DNA of 64,000 nucleotides, taken from contig NZ_CP060412.1 in assembly GCF_014297575.1 (NCBI RefSeq), forward strand, positions 2,790,001 through 2,854,000, read 5' to 3'. The translations under genes and the position numbers were made by a program. The notes under the pieces were generated by a model. The model ran no database searches, was not told the origin of the DNA, and was given only the letters and a program-made list of their open reading frames with translations. The stretch comes from Dyella telluris (lineage in GTDB: Bacteria; Pseudomonadota; Gammaproteobacteria; Xanthomonadales; Rhodanobacteraceae). Below are positions 43,270 to 52,081 of this stretch, piece by piece (positions within the stretch are counted from its first letter, which is position 1; the number at the start of each line of letters is the position of its first letter).

Positions 43270-43697
43270 CTCCCTCTCCCCTCTGGGGAGAGGGTGGGGT
43301 GAGGGGCGGGTGCTCGCCTCGCGGTTTCATCCTTTAGCCATCAGCCATCATCTCTGTGATCAGGCTCATCGCTTCATTGAGGCCGTCATCCCGTCGCACT
43401 GGCCTGGACGCGTACTCCCCTCACCGTCATCCCTGCGCAGGCCGGAAGCGTTCTTCAGCAGCCGAATGGCTGGTCATCCAGGGCCTTAGTGGTCGGTCGT
43501 CGCCTCGTGCGTTCCCGCGACCTGGCCGCCTACGACGCAAAGCTAGTCCTCGTGGGACGCCGCGGGGGCGTTTCGGCCTCCTGCCGGCGACGCGAAGCTA
43601 GCGCCCTTTTCGGGGAGGCCGAGTCACTTTTCTTTTGCTGGCCCAAAAGTCCCACGGGGATTAGCTTCGCGTCAAAAGTAACCCAAAGAAAATGGCC
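43270..43697 (+). repeat. Modular intergenic repeat, copy 1, carrying three micro-insertions
   Basis: Modules occur in the same order as in 60415-60680 and, inverted, 61290-61550. The order is: CTCTCCCC/GGGGAGAG hairpin; GGGCGGGTGCTCGCCTC; an ATCCCTGCG and TCATCCAG block; CGACCTGGCCGCCTAC; CTCCTGCCGG-AGGCCGAGTCAC; then the ACTTTTCTTTTG...AAAAGTAACCCAAAGAAAATGGCC end. Here three short related sequences interrupt it: 43534-43558, 43588-43615 and, in reverse, 43650-43673. All contain GACGC(A/G)AAGCTA. Open frames in this repeat are not genes. No gene was found from 43222 to 44179. Confidence 0.75.
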
Positions 43698-43981
43698 TGA
43701 ATGCTCCGGTGATTTTGTTGAATACGAGCCTGGCGGGGCTTCGGCATTCGGCACCGCACGATTCACGCGCAAGCGCTACGGCTCCCCCCGCGATGATTGT
43801 TTCCTTGGGGAGCTCTGCATCATGTGGAATACAAGCGCTACAGGTTCCGGAGCCCTAATTGCGACAGGCGCAGCGCCTAGACACTGACGCTACACCGCAA
43901 CGCGCTGTGAGCAAGAGGACTTAAAGCCTCCGTCGAGACGTTCCGGTGCGATCCCGATTCCAGTCCCGATCCCGACCCCCG

Positions 43982-44106
43982 GTGGGAGCGAACCCTGTTC
44001 GCGACAGCGGTTTTGCGACTCCCTCGTAGGAGCGCACCCTGTGCGCGACCGCAGCGCTATGTCGATACCGCTCCGTCAGGTGGTCGCGCACTGGGTGCGC
44101 TCCTAC
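43982..44106. repeat. REP singlet plus REP doublet
   Basis: A singlet GTGGGAGCGAACCCTGTTCG (43983-44006) is followed by a doublet with arms GTAGGAGCGCACCCTGTGCG (44026-44050) and the inverted arm ending GGTGCGCTCCTAC (44082-44106). The doublet is almost identical over its whole length to the one at 60967-61047. Confidence 0.85.
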
Positions 44107-44179
44107 AGGGAAGGGCGATGTGCCCTCTTTCCCCTATCCCCAAGGTTGGCCACGACAGAACGCCAAAGGCCATCACCCC

Positions 44180-44821
44180 TCAAACGCGATACGCCACCGC
44201 CTTCATCACCATCGACGTCAGCTGCATCACGCCGGGAATCGGAAACGGCAGATCGATGCCGCCTCGCTCGCGGGCATTGTGCGCATGGCGGATTTCATCG
44301 GCCTGCATTTGCGTCAGCACGGCGCGTGAGCGCTCATCTTGTGCCGGCAGCTGGTCGAGGTGTTCTTCCAGGTGCGCTTCCACCTGGCGCTCGGTTTCCA
44401 CCACGAAACCCAGGCTCACCGGATCCCCCGCCAAGGCGGCGATGGCGCCAATGGCGTAGCTGCCGGCATACCACAGGGGGTTGAGCAGGCTGGGGCGGCT
44501 GTCCAGTTCCTTCAGGCGCTCGCTGCACCAGGCGAGGTGGTCGGTTTCCTCGGCGGCGGCATGCAGCAGGTGTGCGCGGGTTTCTTCGTTGCGCGCCAGC
44601 GCGGCCTGTCCGTCATAGAGCGCCTGCGCGCAGACCTCGCCCGTGTGATTGATGCGCATGAGGCCGGCGGCGTGCTTGCGCTCGGCATCGTCCATGTCCG
44701 ACTCGTCAAACGCTTCGGCTGGTGAAGGTCGCGCGGCTTCCGGTGCGCCCGACACCGTTTCCAGGGCGCGTTCGATGCCGGCCAGCAGGCGGTCGAGCGG
44801 GGAAAGCGTGCGTGCGTTCAT
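44180..44821 (-). CDS. coq7: COQ7-type 3-demethoxyubiquinol hydroxylase
   Basis: A 213-residue di-iron monooxygenase for the C6 hydroxylation in ubiquinone synthesis, peripheral on the inner membrane. The six iron ligands are in RINHTGEVC (Glu), ETDHLAW (Glu, His), ETERQVEAH (Glu, His region) and [10 protein letters not shown] (Glu, His). It replaces UbiF in many proteobacteria. A ~45-residue N-terminal extension precedes the ferritin-like core. The start overlaps the stop of the Fe-S protein gene (ATGA). Confidence 0.95.
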   Translation of the reverse strand: MNARTLSPLDRLLAGIERALETVSGAPEAARPSPAEAFDESDMDDAERKHAAGLMRINHTGEVCAQALYDGQAALARNEETRAHLLHAAAEETDHLAWCSERLKELDSRPSLLNPLWYAGSYAIGAIAALAGDPVSLGFVVETERQVEAHLEEHLDQLPAQDERSRAVLTQMQADEIRHAHNARERGGIDLPFPIPGVMQLTSMVMKAVAYRV

Positions 44822-46035
44822 GGCGAAATCTCCAGTTGCTGCGCGAGCAGCGTAAGCGGATGCATGTGCGGCCAGTGCCGCCCCTGCTCATCCATGCCTG
44901 CGGCCAGATGCAGCCGGCATCCGATATTGGACGACAACAACTGCTCTGGCGCCAAGGTGGCGATCTGTCCCAGTACGCCTTCGCGCAGGCGCGCCGCGCG
45001 CTCGGGGAACTCCAGCATGTGTGTGCCGGCCGCGCCGCAACAGTGCGGCGGGCGTGGCACCACGGCGATATCGAGCGAGGGGATTTTGCGCAGCAGCTCC
45101 TGCAAGGCTGCTTCGCTGCGAGCCACATTCAGTTGCGTGCATGGGAAATGCAGTGCGATGCGTTGTTCGAGCGGACGGAACGCAAGGCGGTCGATGCGTT
45201 CGGCAAGCAGGCTTACCGGGTCGCTTACGGCTACGTCGGGAAGAGCGCGGCGCAGTGTGCCCAGGCAGCCTGGCGTTACGGTGACCAGCTTTGTCGCGCC
45301 TGAGCGGTGCCAGTTCTCGCGTACGCGATCGGCCAGGCGAACGGCGGTATCCATATCACCGCCGTGTAGATCCATGGCGCCGCAGCAAAACGCGGGCAGG
45401 CGCGCGACGCGATAGCCGGCGGCCTGCAATAAGGTGATGGCCGCGCGTTCGGCGGCTTCATCTTCCACGCTGGCTACGCAGCCGGGGAAAATCGCTACGG
45501 TGGTGTGCCCGGCGTCGTCGGCAGGGGCGGGAAGGGGTTTTGCATCGCTATCCGCATCCGACCAGGTCTGCAGGGCCGCACGCCATGCAGAGTTGGCTGG
45601 CAAGCGACTGGCAAGGCGCTGTTTCCAGTACGCCACGCCGGTGGTGCCGGCGACACGCGCGGCCAGACGTAGCAATGTGGGCTGCCTGAGCAGCGTCAGC
45701 AATACGGTGGGCCGCTCGGGTGCAGGGCCGATCAAGGCGCGCGTTTCCACCAGCAGCTCGCCGTATTTGACGTTGGCCGGGCATACGCGCTGGCAGTTGA
45801 GGCAGCCCAGGCAGTGATCCAGGTGAATGCGCAGGGCCGCCGTGGGCTCGGCATCGCCCCGGGCCAGCGCCGCTGCGATGGCTATGCGGCCGCGCGGAGA
45901 CTCCGCCTCATTGCCGTCCAAGCCATAGGTAGGGCAGGTGGGCAGGCACAGGCCGCACTGCACGCACTGGTCGGCCAGAGCGACTATCTTCTGTTTTCGA
46001 GTGTGGGGGGGCTTTTCAAGCGCCATAGTGATCAT
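44818..46035 (-). CDS. GlcF-like (Fe-S)-binding oxidoreductase subunit
   Basis: A ~405-residue protein with two N-terminal 4Fe-4S motifs ([12 protein letters not shown] and [12 protein letters not shown]) and two C-terminal CCG domains (FPGC...FCCGAMD; FPCTQL...HCCGAAG). This is the architecture of glycolate oxidase iron-sulfur subunit GlcF and relatives. No glcD or glcE flavin subunit gene is adjacent, so the partner is unknown. The start is unsure: ATG 46033-46035 is shown; ATG 46026 and 46056 are in frame. It is coupled to coq7. Confidence 0.82.
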   Translation of the reverse strand: MITMALEKPPHTRKQKIVALADQCVQCGLCLPTCPTYGLDGNEAESPRGRIAIAAALARGDAEPTAALRIHLDHCLGCLNCQRVCPANVKYGELLVETRALIGPAPERPTVLLTLLRQPTLLRLAARVAGTTGVAYWKQRLASRLPANSAWRAALQTWSDADSDAKPLPAPADDAGHTTVAIFPGCVASVEDEAAERAAITLLQAAGYRVARLPAFCCGAMDLHGGDMDTAVRLADRVRENWHRSGATKLVTVTPGCLGTLRRALPDVAVSDPVSLLAERIDRLAFRPLEQRIALHFPCTQLNVARSEAALQELLRKIPSLDIAVVPRPPHCCGAAGTHMLEFPERAARLREGVLGQIATLAPEQLLSSNIGCRLHLAAGMDEQGRHWPHMHPLTLLAQQLEISP

Positions 46036-46073
46036 GCTATCATTGCCAGCTCGCATCCCACCGGTCGGTGGGC

Positions 46074-46103
46074 TTGCGCGATTGATGAAAACTCCGTTAT
46101 CAT
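46074..46103 (+). promoter_or_regulatory. Promoter of rplM-rpsI
   Basis: TTGCGC (46074-46079) and TATCAT (46098-46103) with an 18-base spacer lie 64 bases before the rplM start. The leader that follows is not similar to the known L13 leader of other phyla. Confidence 0.6.
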
Positions 46104-46166
46104 CTCGCGCCTTTGTTCCACCGATTATGTGTACCGCCCATGTGGCGGCAGCCCAGGTATTCTGAA

Positions 46167-46595
46167 ATGAAAACGTTCAGCGCCAAGCCGGAAAGCGTCA
46201 AGCGCGATTGGTTCGTGATCGACGCCACCGATAAGACTCTGGGTCGTCTCTCGACCGAGATCGCCCGCCGTCTGCGCGGCAAGCACAAGCCGGAATTCAC
46301 CCCGCACGTCGACACCGGCGATTACATCGTCGTGGTCAACGCCGAGAAGGTGGCCGTCACGGGTGCCAAGCTGGACGACAAGATGTACCACCGCTTCACC
46401 GGCTACGTCGGCAACCTGAAGACCACGAGTCTCAAGGATCTGCTGGCTTCGCATCCGGAGCGCGTCATCGAAATCGCCGTCAAGGGCATGCTGCCGAAGA
46501 ACCCGCTCGGCCGCGCGATGTACCGCAAGCTCAAGGTGTATGGCGGTGCCGAGCACCCGCATACCGCACAGCAGCCGCAGGCGCTGGAAATCTAA
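46167..46595 (+). CDS. rplM: 50S ribosomal protein L13
   Basis: A 142-residue L13 with [47 protein letters not shown] (in parts), and the conserved [20 protein letters not shown]. An early assembly protein of the large subunit. It forms the usual two-gene operon with rpsI nine bases downstream. Confidence 0.99.
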   Translation: MKTFSAKPESVKRDWFVIDATDKTLGRLSTEIARRLRGKHKPEFTPHVDTGDYIVVVNAEKVAVTGAKLDDKMYHRFTGYVGNLKTTSLKDLLASHPERVIEIAVKGMLPKNPLGRAMYRKLKVYGGAEHPHTAQQPQALEI

Positions 46596-46604
46596 GGAAC
46601 CATC

Positions 46605-46997
46605 ATGGCTATCCAGCAGAATTACGGCACCGGCCGCCGCAAGACCTCCGCTGCTCGCGTGTTCCTGCGCAAGGGCACCGGCGCGATCACCGTCAACGGC
46701 AAGACCCTCGACCAGTTCTTCGGTCGTGAGACGTCGCGCATGATCGTTCGTCAGCCGCTTGAGCTGATCGAAGCGACCGACAAGTTCGACGTGAACGTCA
46801 CGGTCGCTGGCGGCGGCATCACCGGCCAGGCCGGCGCGATCCGTCTCGGTATCGCCCGCGCCCTGATCGAATACGATGAATCCCTGAAGTCCCAGCTCCG
46901 CAAGGCTGGCTTCGTGACCCGCGACGCCCGCGAGGTCGAGCGCAAGAAGGTCGGTCTCCACAAGGCCCGCCGCGCAACCCAGTTCTCGAAGCGCTAA
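46605..46997 (+). CDS. rpsI: 30S ribosomal protein S9
   Basis: A 130-residue S9 with [13 protein letters not shown] near the N-terminus and the universal C-terminal tail RRATQFSKR, whose last Arg reaches the P-site tRNA. GGAACC precedes its ATG. The tRNA-Gln gene follows after 54 bases and could share the transcript. Confidence 0.99.
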   Translation: MAIQQNYGTGRRKTSAARVFLRKGTGAITVNGKTLDQFFGRETSRMIVRQPLELIEATDKFDVNVTVAGGGITGQAGAIRLGIARALIEYDESLKSQLRKAGFVTRDAREVERKKVGLHKARRATQFSKR

Positions 46998-47051
46998 TCA
47001 CGCTTCGACTGGCCGGTGCATCAAGTCAGAGCGCACCGCTCAGCAGGGTTT

Positions 47052-47125
47052 TGGGAGATCGTCTAACGGTAGGACAACGGACTCTGACTCCGTTTATCTA
47101 GGTTCGAATCCTAGTCTCCCAGCCA
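47052..47125 (+). tRNA. tRNA-Gln (anticodon CTG)
   Basis: A 74-base cloverleaf with acceptor stem TGGGAGA/TCTCCCA, D arm with AACGGTAGGAC, and anticodon stem ACGGA/TCCGT around CTCTGAC (anticodon at 47084-47086). The T arm has GGTTCGAATCC. CCA is encoded. It reads CAG codons. Confidence 0.97.
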
Positions 47126-47130
47126 AAAAC

Positions 47131-47159
47131 AAAAAGCCCGCCTTCATGGCGGGCTTTTT
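47131..47159 (+). terminator. Intrinsic terminator after tRNA-Gln
   Basis: Stem GCCCGCC/GGCGGGC with a TTCAT loop, flanked by A-run and T-run, so active in both directions. The same stem is copied in the tandem repeats that follow. Confidence 0.93.
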
Positions 47160-47770
47160 GTTTTTGATTGGGAGGTAGAGGACTCGCACCCCGTTCGACA
47201 AATTTGTCTGGAACAAATTTGGACAGCGCAACGCGCTGGCCCCGCAGCGCGAAGCGCGGAGGGGTGAGCCCCATGGAGGGGGCGAACAATCCTAGTCCCC
47301 ACGTGCCAACAGCCCGCCTTCATGGCGGGCTTTTTGTTTTTGATTGGGAGGTAGAGGACTCGCACCCCGTTCGACAAATTTGTCCGGAACAAATTTGGAC
47401 AGCGCAACGCGCTGGCCCCGCAGCGCGAAGCGCGGAGGGGTGAGCCCCATGGAGGGGGCGAACAATCCAGGCCTCCACGCATCGACAGCCCTCCTGACGA
47501 AGGGCTTTTTGTCTTTGATTGGCAGGCAGAGGACTCGCACCCCGCTACTCGGCACATCCTGCGCCTCACCCTTCGGGCCATTGGCTACGCCGATGTTCGC
47601 TCCGGCATCCTGCCTCCGCAGTCGACACATTTGTCTGGAACTCATTCGGACGGCGCAACGCGCTGGCCCCGCGGCGCGAAGCGCGAAGGGGTGAGCCCTA
47701 TGAAGGGGGTGAACAATCCAGGTCCGTCATGCCAACGCGGCCGGATATAAAGCGGGTTCTTCTGTTTTTG
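47136..47770 (+). repeat. Three tandem ~176-base repeats behind tRNA-Gln
   Basis: The unit begins at the terminator stem (47136, 47312, 47488; exact period 176). It holds the terminator, a GGGAGGTAGAGGACTCGCACC block that read in reverse resembles a tRNA T arm plus 3' end, the palindrome GACAAATTTGTC, and a GCGCAACGCGCTGG/GAGGGGTGAGCCCC block. It ends in AATCC-TAGTCCCC, a degenerate copy of the tRNA-Gln 3' end. Copies 1 and 2 are nearly identical; copy 3 has diverged and carries an insert of about 77 bases. Open frames here are repeat artefacts. Confidence 0.85.
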
Positions 47771-47836
47771 ATCGAAAGAGCAGGCTGGGCCGCCCGCTTC
47801 CAGAAATCCGCCCAGCCCTACCCGCTCAGAAGGCAG

Positions 47837-47863
47837 AAAAAAAGCCCGCCATAAGGGCGGGCT
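47837..47863 (-). terminator. Intrinsic terminator of the GYF_2 gene
   Basis: Stem AGCCCGCC/GGCGGGCT followed leftward by seven Ts, 34 bases after the stop of the leftward gene. Confidence 0.9.
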
Positions 47864-47896
47864 TCTGTGATCCACGCAAACCGCAGCGACCAAAGC

Positions 47897-48802
47897 TCAC
47901 TGCCCCCGCTGCAACTCCATCGCATGAGCCCGCTTCACATAGTTCTGGTATTGCGGAATGGCAATCGCGGCAAGCATCGCAATCACGAAAACGGGCACCA
48001 GCAGAAGAAAGTAGAAGGCGGCTTTCGGCGGCTTGGGGTTGCTCGACCCGGTGTCCTGCCAGCGCGCGATCCAACTCAGCTGGGCCTGCAGATAGAACGT
48101 GTTGAAGAAGAACAGGGTCACGCCACCGATTTCGACCGGCAGGCTGTACTCGGCGAGCTTGCGCTTGATGGAGTCGGCCATCGAGAAGTACGCGGTGATC
48201 CAGAGCACGTAGTAGGCCAGCGTGAGCAGGCCACCAAGAACGGACTGCCTGTTGCCCGGCGCAACGATTTCCGAGGCGACCAGGCAGACCAGTCCGCCGG
48301 CGAGCATCATCGTGGCCTTGCTGTCGCCATCAATCTTGCGCACCCAGTTGGCCTGGATGAACGGCCAGATGATGGCGAAGATGCCGAGGGTGAGAATGCT
48401 GAACAGAAACACCAGGCCCCAGTGCAGAGAGGGAGGCGTGGGCAGGTCGCGGCGGTCTACGCGGTCCGATGCGTAGTCGGCATGTGATGCGTAGCCAAAT
48501 CCTGGCGACGCCGCGACGGGTGCCGGATCGTTGGCATTGAACGTCGAGCCGGGGCGATCATGCGCGGTGAACACGGCGGCCGGTGCGCTCGCCGTTGCTT
48601 TCGGCGGCGGCGGTGCTGGTGGCGTGACCGTGTTTTCCGGAAACAGCGAGAACAACGGTACCCACTCGGTCAGGCCTTTGTGCCAGACCAGCGTATCGGG
48701 GCCGTAACGTCGTTCCGCGATGCCCTGCCGCACGTCTTCCTGAGTGAACGGGCCGCTCCGCTGGCCGTCCTGCGCTATCCATATCTTCTCGCCGTTGAGC
48801 AT
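47897..48802 (-). CDS. GYF_2 (DUF4339) and multi-helix membrane protein
   Basis: A 301-residue protein. The GYF_2 domain is at 5-52 (WIAQDGQRSGPFTQEDVRQG...WHKGLTEWVPL). A Pro/Ala-rich linker to ~125 precedes six or so hydrophobic segments (DUF4234-like). The last segment, AIAIPQYQNYVKRAH, looks like a type-IV-pilin N-terminal helix. GYF_2 plus membrane region is a recurrent but uncharacterised design. GGGGA precedes the ATG. Compare the GYF_2 protein at 16663-17901. Confidence 0.8.
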   Translation of the reverse strand: MLNGEKIWIAQDGQRSGPFTQEDVRQGIAERRYGPDTLVWHKGLTEWVPLFSLFPENTVTPPAPPPPKATASAPAAVFTAHDRPGSTFNANDPAPVAASPGFGYASHADYASDRVDRRDLPTPPSLHWGLVFLFSILTLGIFAIIWPFIQANWVRKIDGDSKATMMLAGGLVCLVASEIVAPGNRQSVLGGLLTLAYYVLWITAYFSMADSIKRKLAEYSLPVEIGGVTLFFFNTFYLQAQLSWIARWQDTGSSNPKPPKAAFYFLLLVPVFVIAMLAAIAIPQYQNYVKRAHAMELQRGQ

Positions 48803-49207
48803 CTGGAGTCCCCTTCCTGTCTGGATTCAATATGTACAAAGGCCCGCTGTCAGGCGGGTCGTGAAGTACGCATGGGAGGTGTGCGCCAACTGCATGCGCC
48901 CGGGCGCGGGCGGTGTCACGTGAGTTGCGTGGATACGTGTACGCGCGCGCAAACGCCTGCGCGGATGCCCTGCGCACGCCCTGCGTTCTTCATGACAACG
49001 CCGCCAGCGGCCGGACGCGCCGGGCACAGACGGGCAAGCGATACGTTCCATTTACCGCTCCTGGTCCCCGGCTTCGAGCCTACTGGTGCACAGCGGGCAG
49101 GACAAGTTGGCCGTGCGGGCGCAGGCCCGGGACATTCACGACCCAAGGACGGGCAACCGCCGACTCTTGGCGGCACACCGGTGACACCAAGAGTTCATGG
49201 GCCGCAC
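48803..49207. other. 405-base gap with leader hairpin
   Basis: No gene or known riboswitch recognised. A hairpin CTCTTGG/CCAAGAG, with the inner palindrome CACCGGTG, lies at about 49169-49194. It ends 14 bases before the MFS start, where it could affect translation. The frame of the exporter stays open through the gap but with no start signal. Confidence 0.45.
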
Positions 49208-50860
49208 ATGCTTCAGTCCACTACGCCCCAGGTCGACGCCGCCCCGCAGCCCACGCAGGAGCGCGAATCGGGTGTGCTGGCACCGCTGAAGGTGCCGGTG
49301 TTCCGGCAGATCTGGGTGGCCAACCTGTTCGGCAACCTGGGTACATGGGCGCAGTCGGTGGCGGTGGCGTGGGTGATCACCGCGTCGCATGCCAGCGCCA
49401 TCATGGTGGCGATGGTGCAGGTGGCATCCGCCGCGCCGCTGGTGGTGCTGTCCATTGCCACCGGCGTTCTGGCCGACAACTACGACAAGCGGAAGATCAT
49501 GCTGGTCGGGCAGGTGGTGGAGATGGCCGGCGCGATCTTCCTCACCACGCTGGCATTCATGGGGACGCTCGATCCCACCTTGCTGATCCTGGCGGTGTTG
49601 TGGATTTCGCTGGGCAGCGCCATCACGGTGCCGGCCTGGCAATCGGCCGTGGGCGAGCAGGTGCCACATCGCATGGTGAGTTCGGCGGTGTTGCTCAACG
49701 GCGTGAACTACAACGTGGCGCGTGCGGTGGGACCGGCCATCGGTGGCTTGATGTTGAGCGTGCTCGCGCCGAGCTGGGTGTTCCTGGTCAACACCCTCAG
49801 CTATGTCGGTCTGCTGGCGGCGCTGTGGTACTGGCAGCGCGACATCCCCGTGCGCACGCTGCCGCCGGAAGGTATCCGCGAAGGCGTCGTGGCGGCCATG
49901 CGCTTTACCTGGAACTCCACGGTAACGCGGCTGGCGATGCTGCGCTCTTTCATGTTTGGCTTTACCGCGAGCGTGATCTGGGCGTTGCTGCCCCTGGTGG
50001 CGCGCGAGCGTCCCGATGGCAGCGCAGCACTCTACGGCTACATGCTGGGCACGCTGGGCGTGGGTGCGATTCTGGGCAGCGTGCTGGTGCCGGTGCTGCG
50101 TCGGCTGCTGGGTTCGAGCCGGCTGATCAGCGTGGCGGCGATGACGCTTGCCGTGATGCTGGTGCTGCTGGCTTATGGCGGCTCACTGGCCGTGGTCATG
50201 CCTGCGCTCGGCGTATCGGGTGCCTGCTGGATCGCCGCCCTTACCGAATACAACGCCAACGTGCAGCTGCTCGTGCCCGACTGGGTGAAGGGCAGGGCAT
50301 TGGCGCTCTATCAGACGGCCTTGTACGCAGGCCTTGCCATCGGATCGTTCCTGTGGGGGCATCTGGCCGAGACGATGAGCGTCTCCGGCGCCATCCTTTG
50401 CGCGGCGATCACCATGGGTGTCACCTCGCTGCTGGCCTATCACTCGCAATTCCCGCAGCTGGATACCGGCAGCGTCAAACTGGTGAAGCGTGCCAGCGGT
50501 TTTTCGCCGGAGATCGTGTTCGACCACGAGCGTGGTGACGTGGTCATGGCCATTGAGTACGTGGTGGCCGCCGAGAACGCTTCGGAGTTCATGGCGCTGG
50601 CCGATGACCTGAGGCATCTGCGCCAGCGTAACGGCGTGCGCTACTGGGGGCTGTATCGCGATGTCCGCGATGGCGAGCTGTGGCGCGAGGTGCTGCTGAT
50701 CGAGAGCTGGCTGCAGCATCTGCGCATGCTCGATCGCATGACGCTGGCCGACAAGGCGCTGATCGACCGAGCGAGGGCGCTGCATCGCGGGCCGGACCTG
50801 CCCAAGGTGACGATCAGCGTGGCCTACGACTCCATTCCCCACGCGTCGGATGCCACGTAA
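49208..50860 (+). CDS. MFS exporter with C-terminal cytoplasmic domain
   Basis: A 550-residue protein. Residues ~25-430 are a 10-12-helix MFS permease of the EntS/MFS_3 type, with GVLADNYDKRKIML as the loop 2-3 signature and a first helix NLFGNLGTWAQSVAVAW. The extra C-terminal ~110 residues (EYVVAAENASEFMALADDL...YWGLYRDVRDGELWREVLLIESW) look like a dimeric alpha/beta-barrel (ABM-like) domain. Substrates of this family are siderophores or drugs; the tail might sense or bind the substrate. The start has a poor ribosome site, and a hairpin lies just upstream. Confidence 0.85.
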   Translation: MLQSTTPQVDAAPQPTQERESGVLAPLKVPVFRQIWVANLFGNLGTWAQSVAVAWVITASHASAIMVAMVQVASAAPLVVLSIATGVLADNYDKRKIMLVGQVVEMAGAIFLTTLAFMGTLDPTLLILAVLWISLGSAITVPAWQSAVGEQVPHRMVSSAVLLNGVNYNVARAVGPAIGGLMLSVLAPSWVFLVNTLSYVGLLAALWYWQRDIPVRTLPPEGIREGVVAAMRFTWNSTVTRLAMLRSFMFGFTASVIWALLPLVARERPDGSAALYGYMLGTLGVGAILGSVLVPVLRRLLGSSRLISVAAMTLAVMLVLLAYGGSLAVVMPALGVSGACWIAALTEYNANVQLLVPDWVKGRALALYQTALYAGLAIGSFLWGHLAETMSVSGAILCAAITMGVTSLLAYHSQFPQLDTGSVKLVKRASGFSPEIVFDHERGDVVMAIEYVVAAENASEFMALADDLRHLRQRNGVRYWGLYRDVRDGELWREVLLIESWLQHLRMLDRMTLADKALIDRARALHRGPDLPKVTISVAYDSIPHASDAT

Positions 50861-50890
50861 GGGCGATCCATTCGCGGGATACGCACCATG

Positions 50891-50919
50891 AAAAAAGCCT
50901 CCCGGTTGCCCGGGAGGCT
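50891..50919 (-). terminator. Intrinsic terminator of rpiA
   Basis: A 10-bp stem AGCCTCCCGG/CCGGGAGGCT with a 4-base loop, followed leftward by six Ts. Confidence 0.94.
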
Positions 50920-50947
50920 CTTGTCGTATCGCTCACCGGTGGCGGGC

Positions 50948-51592
50948 TCAGATTTCCTTGTCGCCCACCAGCACCACATTGGCCGGGCGGCGCGCGAACA
51001 GGCCGACGGTAACAATGCCGGGGAGCTGGTTGAGGTCGTTCTCCAGCGCCACCGGATCGGTGATCTGCCAACCGTGCACGTCGATCACCCAGTTGCCGTT
51101 GTCGGTGACCACGCCGTCGCGCCACACGGGGTTGCCGCCGCGCTTGACGATCTCGCGGCCGATCAGGCTGCGTGCCATGGGGATCACTTCGATGGGCAGC
51201 GGGAACTTGCCCAGCAGCGGTACCTGCTTGCTGGAGTCGATGATGCACACGAACTTGTCGCTGGCCTCGGCGATGATCTTCTCGCGCGTGAGTGCCGCGC
51301 CACCGCCCTTGATCAGGCGCTTGTGCGGATCGCACTCATCGGCACCATCCACGTACAGCGTGAGGCGGCCGGTGGCATTGAGGTCAAGCACCGGAATGCC
51401 CAGGCGCTTGAGGTGCGCGGTGGACTGCTCCGAACTCGACACGGCGCCCTGGATGCGATCCTTCAGGTCGGCCAGTGCGTCGATGAAGAAGGCCACCGTG
51501 GAGCCGGTGCCGACGCCGACAATGGCGCCGTCCTCGACGTAGCGGATGGCGGCTTCACCGGCGAGTTTCTTTTCGTTGGCGCTCATGGGCAT
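50948..51592 (-). CDS. rpiA: Ribose-5-phosphate isomerase A
   Basis: Interconverts ribose 5-phosphate and ribulose 5-phosphate. The 214-residue protein has [16 protein letters not shown] (phosphate loop), [27 protein letters not shown] (in parts; catalytic Asp, Glu and Lys) and FPLPIEVIP. Either ATG at 51590-51592 or one two codons later may be used. An EVE-domain gene lies 24 bases upstream on the same strand. Confidence 0.97.
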   Translation of the reverse strand: MPMSANEKKLAGEAAIRYVEDGAIVGVGTGSTVAFFIDALADLKDRIQGAVSSSEQSTAHLKRLGIPVLDLNATGRLTLYVDGADECDPHKRLIKGGGAALTREKIIAEASDKFVCIIDSSKQVPLLGKFPLPIEVIPMARSLIGREIVKRGGNPVWRDGVVTDNGNWVIDVHGWQITDPVALENDLNQLPGIVTVGLFARRPANVVLVGDKEI

Positions 51593-51616
51593 GGGTTCCA
51601 GTAAGGGATGAAAGCG

Positions 51617-52081
51617 TTATTCCATCGTCAGGATGTGGCGCCATTCCTCGGCGCCCACGGGCATGACGGAGAGCCGGTTGCCCTTGCGCACCAGTGCCAT
51701 GTCGACGAGCGCGGGTTCGGCCTGCAGCTGCTTGAGCGTGATGGTGTGCTTGAGCTTCTTCACGAATTTCACGTCCACCAGCATCCAGCGCGGATTGTCG
51801 CGCGAGCTGGCGGCATCGAAGTACTTGCTCTTGGGGTCGAACTGGCTGGGGTCGGGATACGCGTCCGTGGCGACTTCGGCAATGCCGACGATGCCCGGCT
51901 CATCGCAGTTGGAGTGATAAAAGAAGATCTTGTCGCCCACGCGCATGCCATCGCGCATGAAGTTGCGCGCCTGGTAATTGCGCACGCCATCCCAGGCTTC
52001 CTGGCCTTTCTTCTTCAGGTCGTCGATGGAGAAGGCGTCTGGCTCGGACTTCATCAGCCAGTACTGGGTGTTCTTGGTCAT
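51617..52081 (-). CDS. EVE-domain protein (thymocyte nuclear protein 1-like)
   Basis: A 154-residue EVE (former DUF55) domain protein. Typical blocks are YWLMKSEPDAFSIDDL, WDGVRNYQARNFMRDGMRVGD, FFYHSNC and GIVGIAEV, which line a pocket like that of PUA/YTH domains. EVE domains bind modified bases (methylcytosine-type DNA or RNA marks) in restriction and toxin fusions; the stand-alone form has no fixed role. Its start overlaps the fau stop (ATGA), so it is co-expressed with fau and probably rpiA. Confidence 0.93.
   Translation of the reverse strand: MTKNTQYWLMKSEPDAFSIDDLKKKGQEAWDGVRNYQARNFMRDGMRVGDKIFFYHSNCDEPGIVGIAEVATDAYPDPSQFDPKSKYFDAASSRDNPRWMLVDVKFVKKLKHTITLKQLQAEPALVDMALVRKGNRLSVMPVGAEEWRHILTME

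Noticed and set aside
43489..43887. 132-residue ORF in the 43-kb gap
   Set aside because: It runs through the modular repeat and its micro-insertions; composition follows the repeat, not codons.
47136..47770. CRISPR array
   Set aside because: Units are 176 bases with no short constant repeat plus variable spacers, and no cas genes are nearby.
47144..47854. Several 90-145-residue ORFs behind tRNA-Gln on both strands
   Set aside because: They recur because the DNA is a 176-base tandem repeat; 176 is not a multiple of three, so frames shift between copies.
48560..49207. N-terminal extension of the MFS gene
   Set aside because: The frame is open but lacks start signals and hydrophobic or domain features; the family begins near 49208.
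48803..49207. Riboswitch upstream of the MFS gene
   Set aside because: No conserved core of cobalamin, guanidine, fluoride or manganese riboswitches could be matched by eye.
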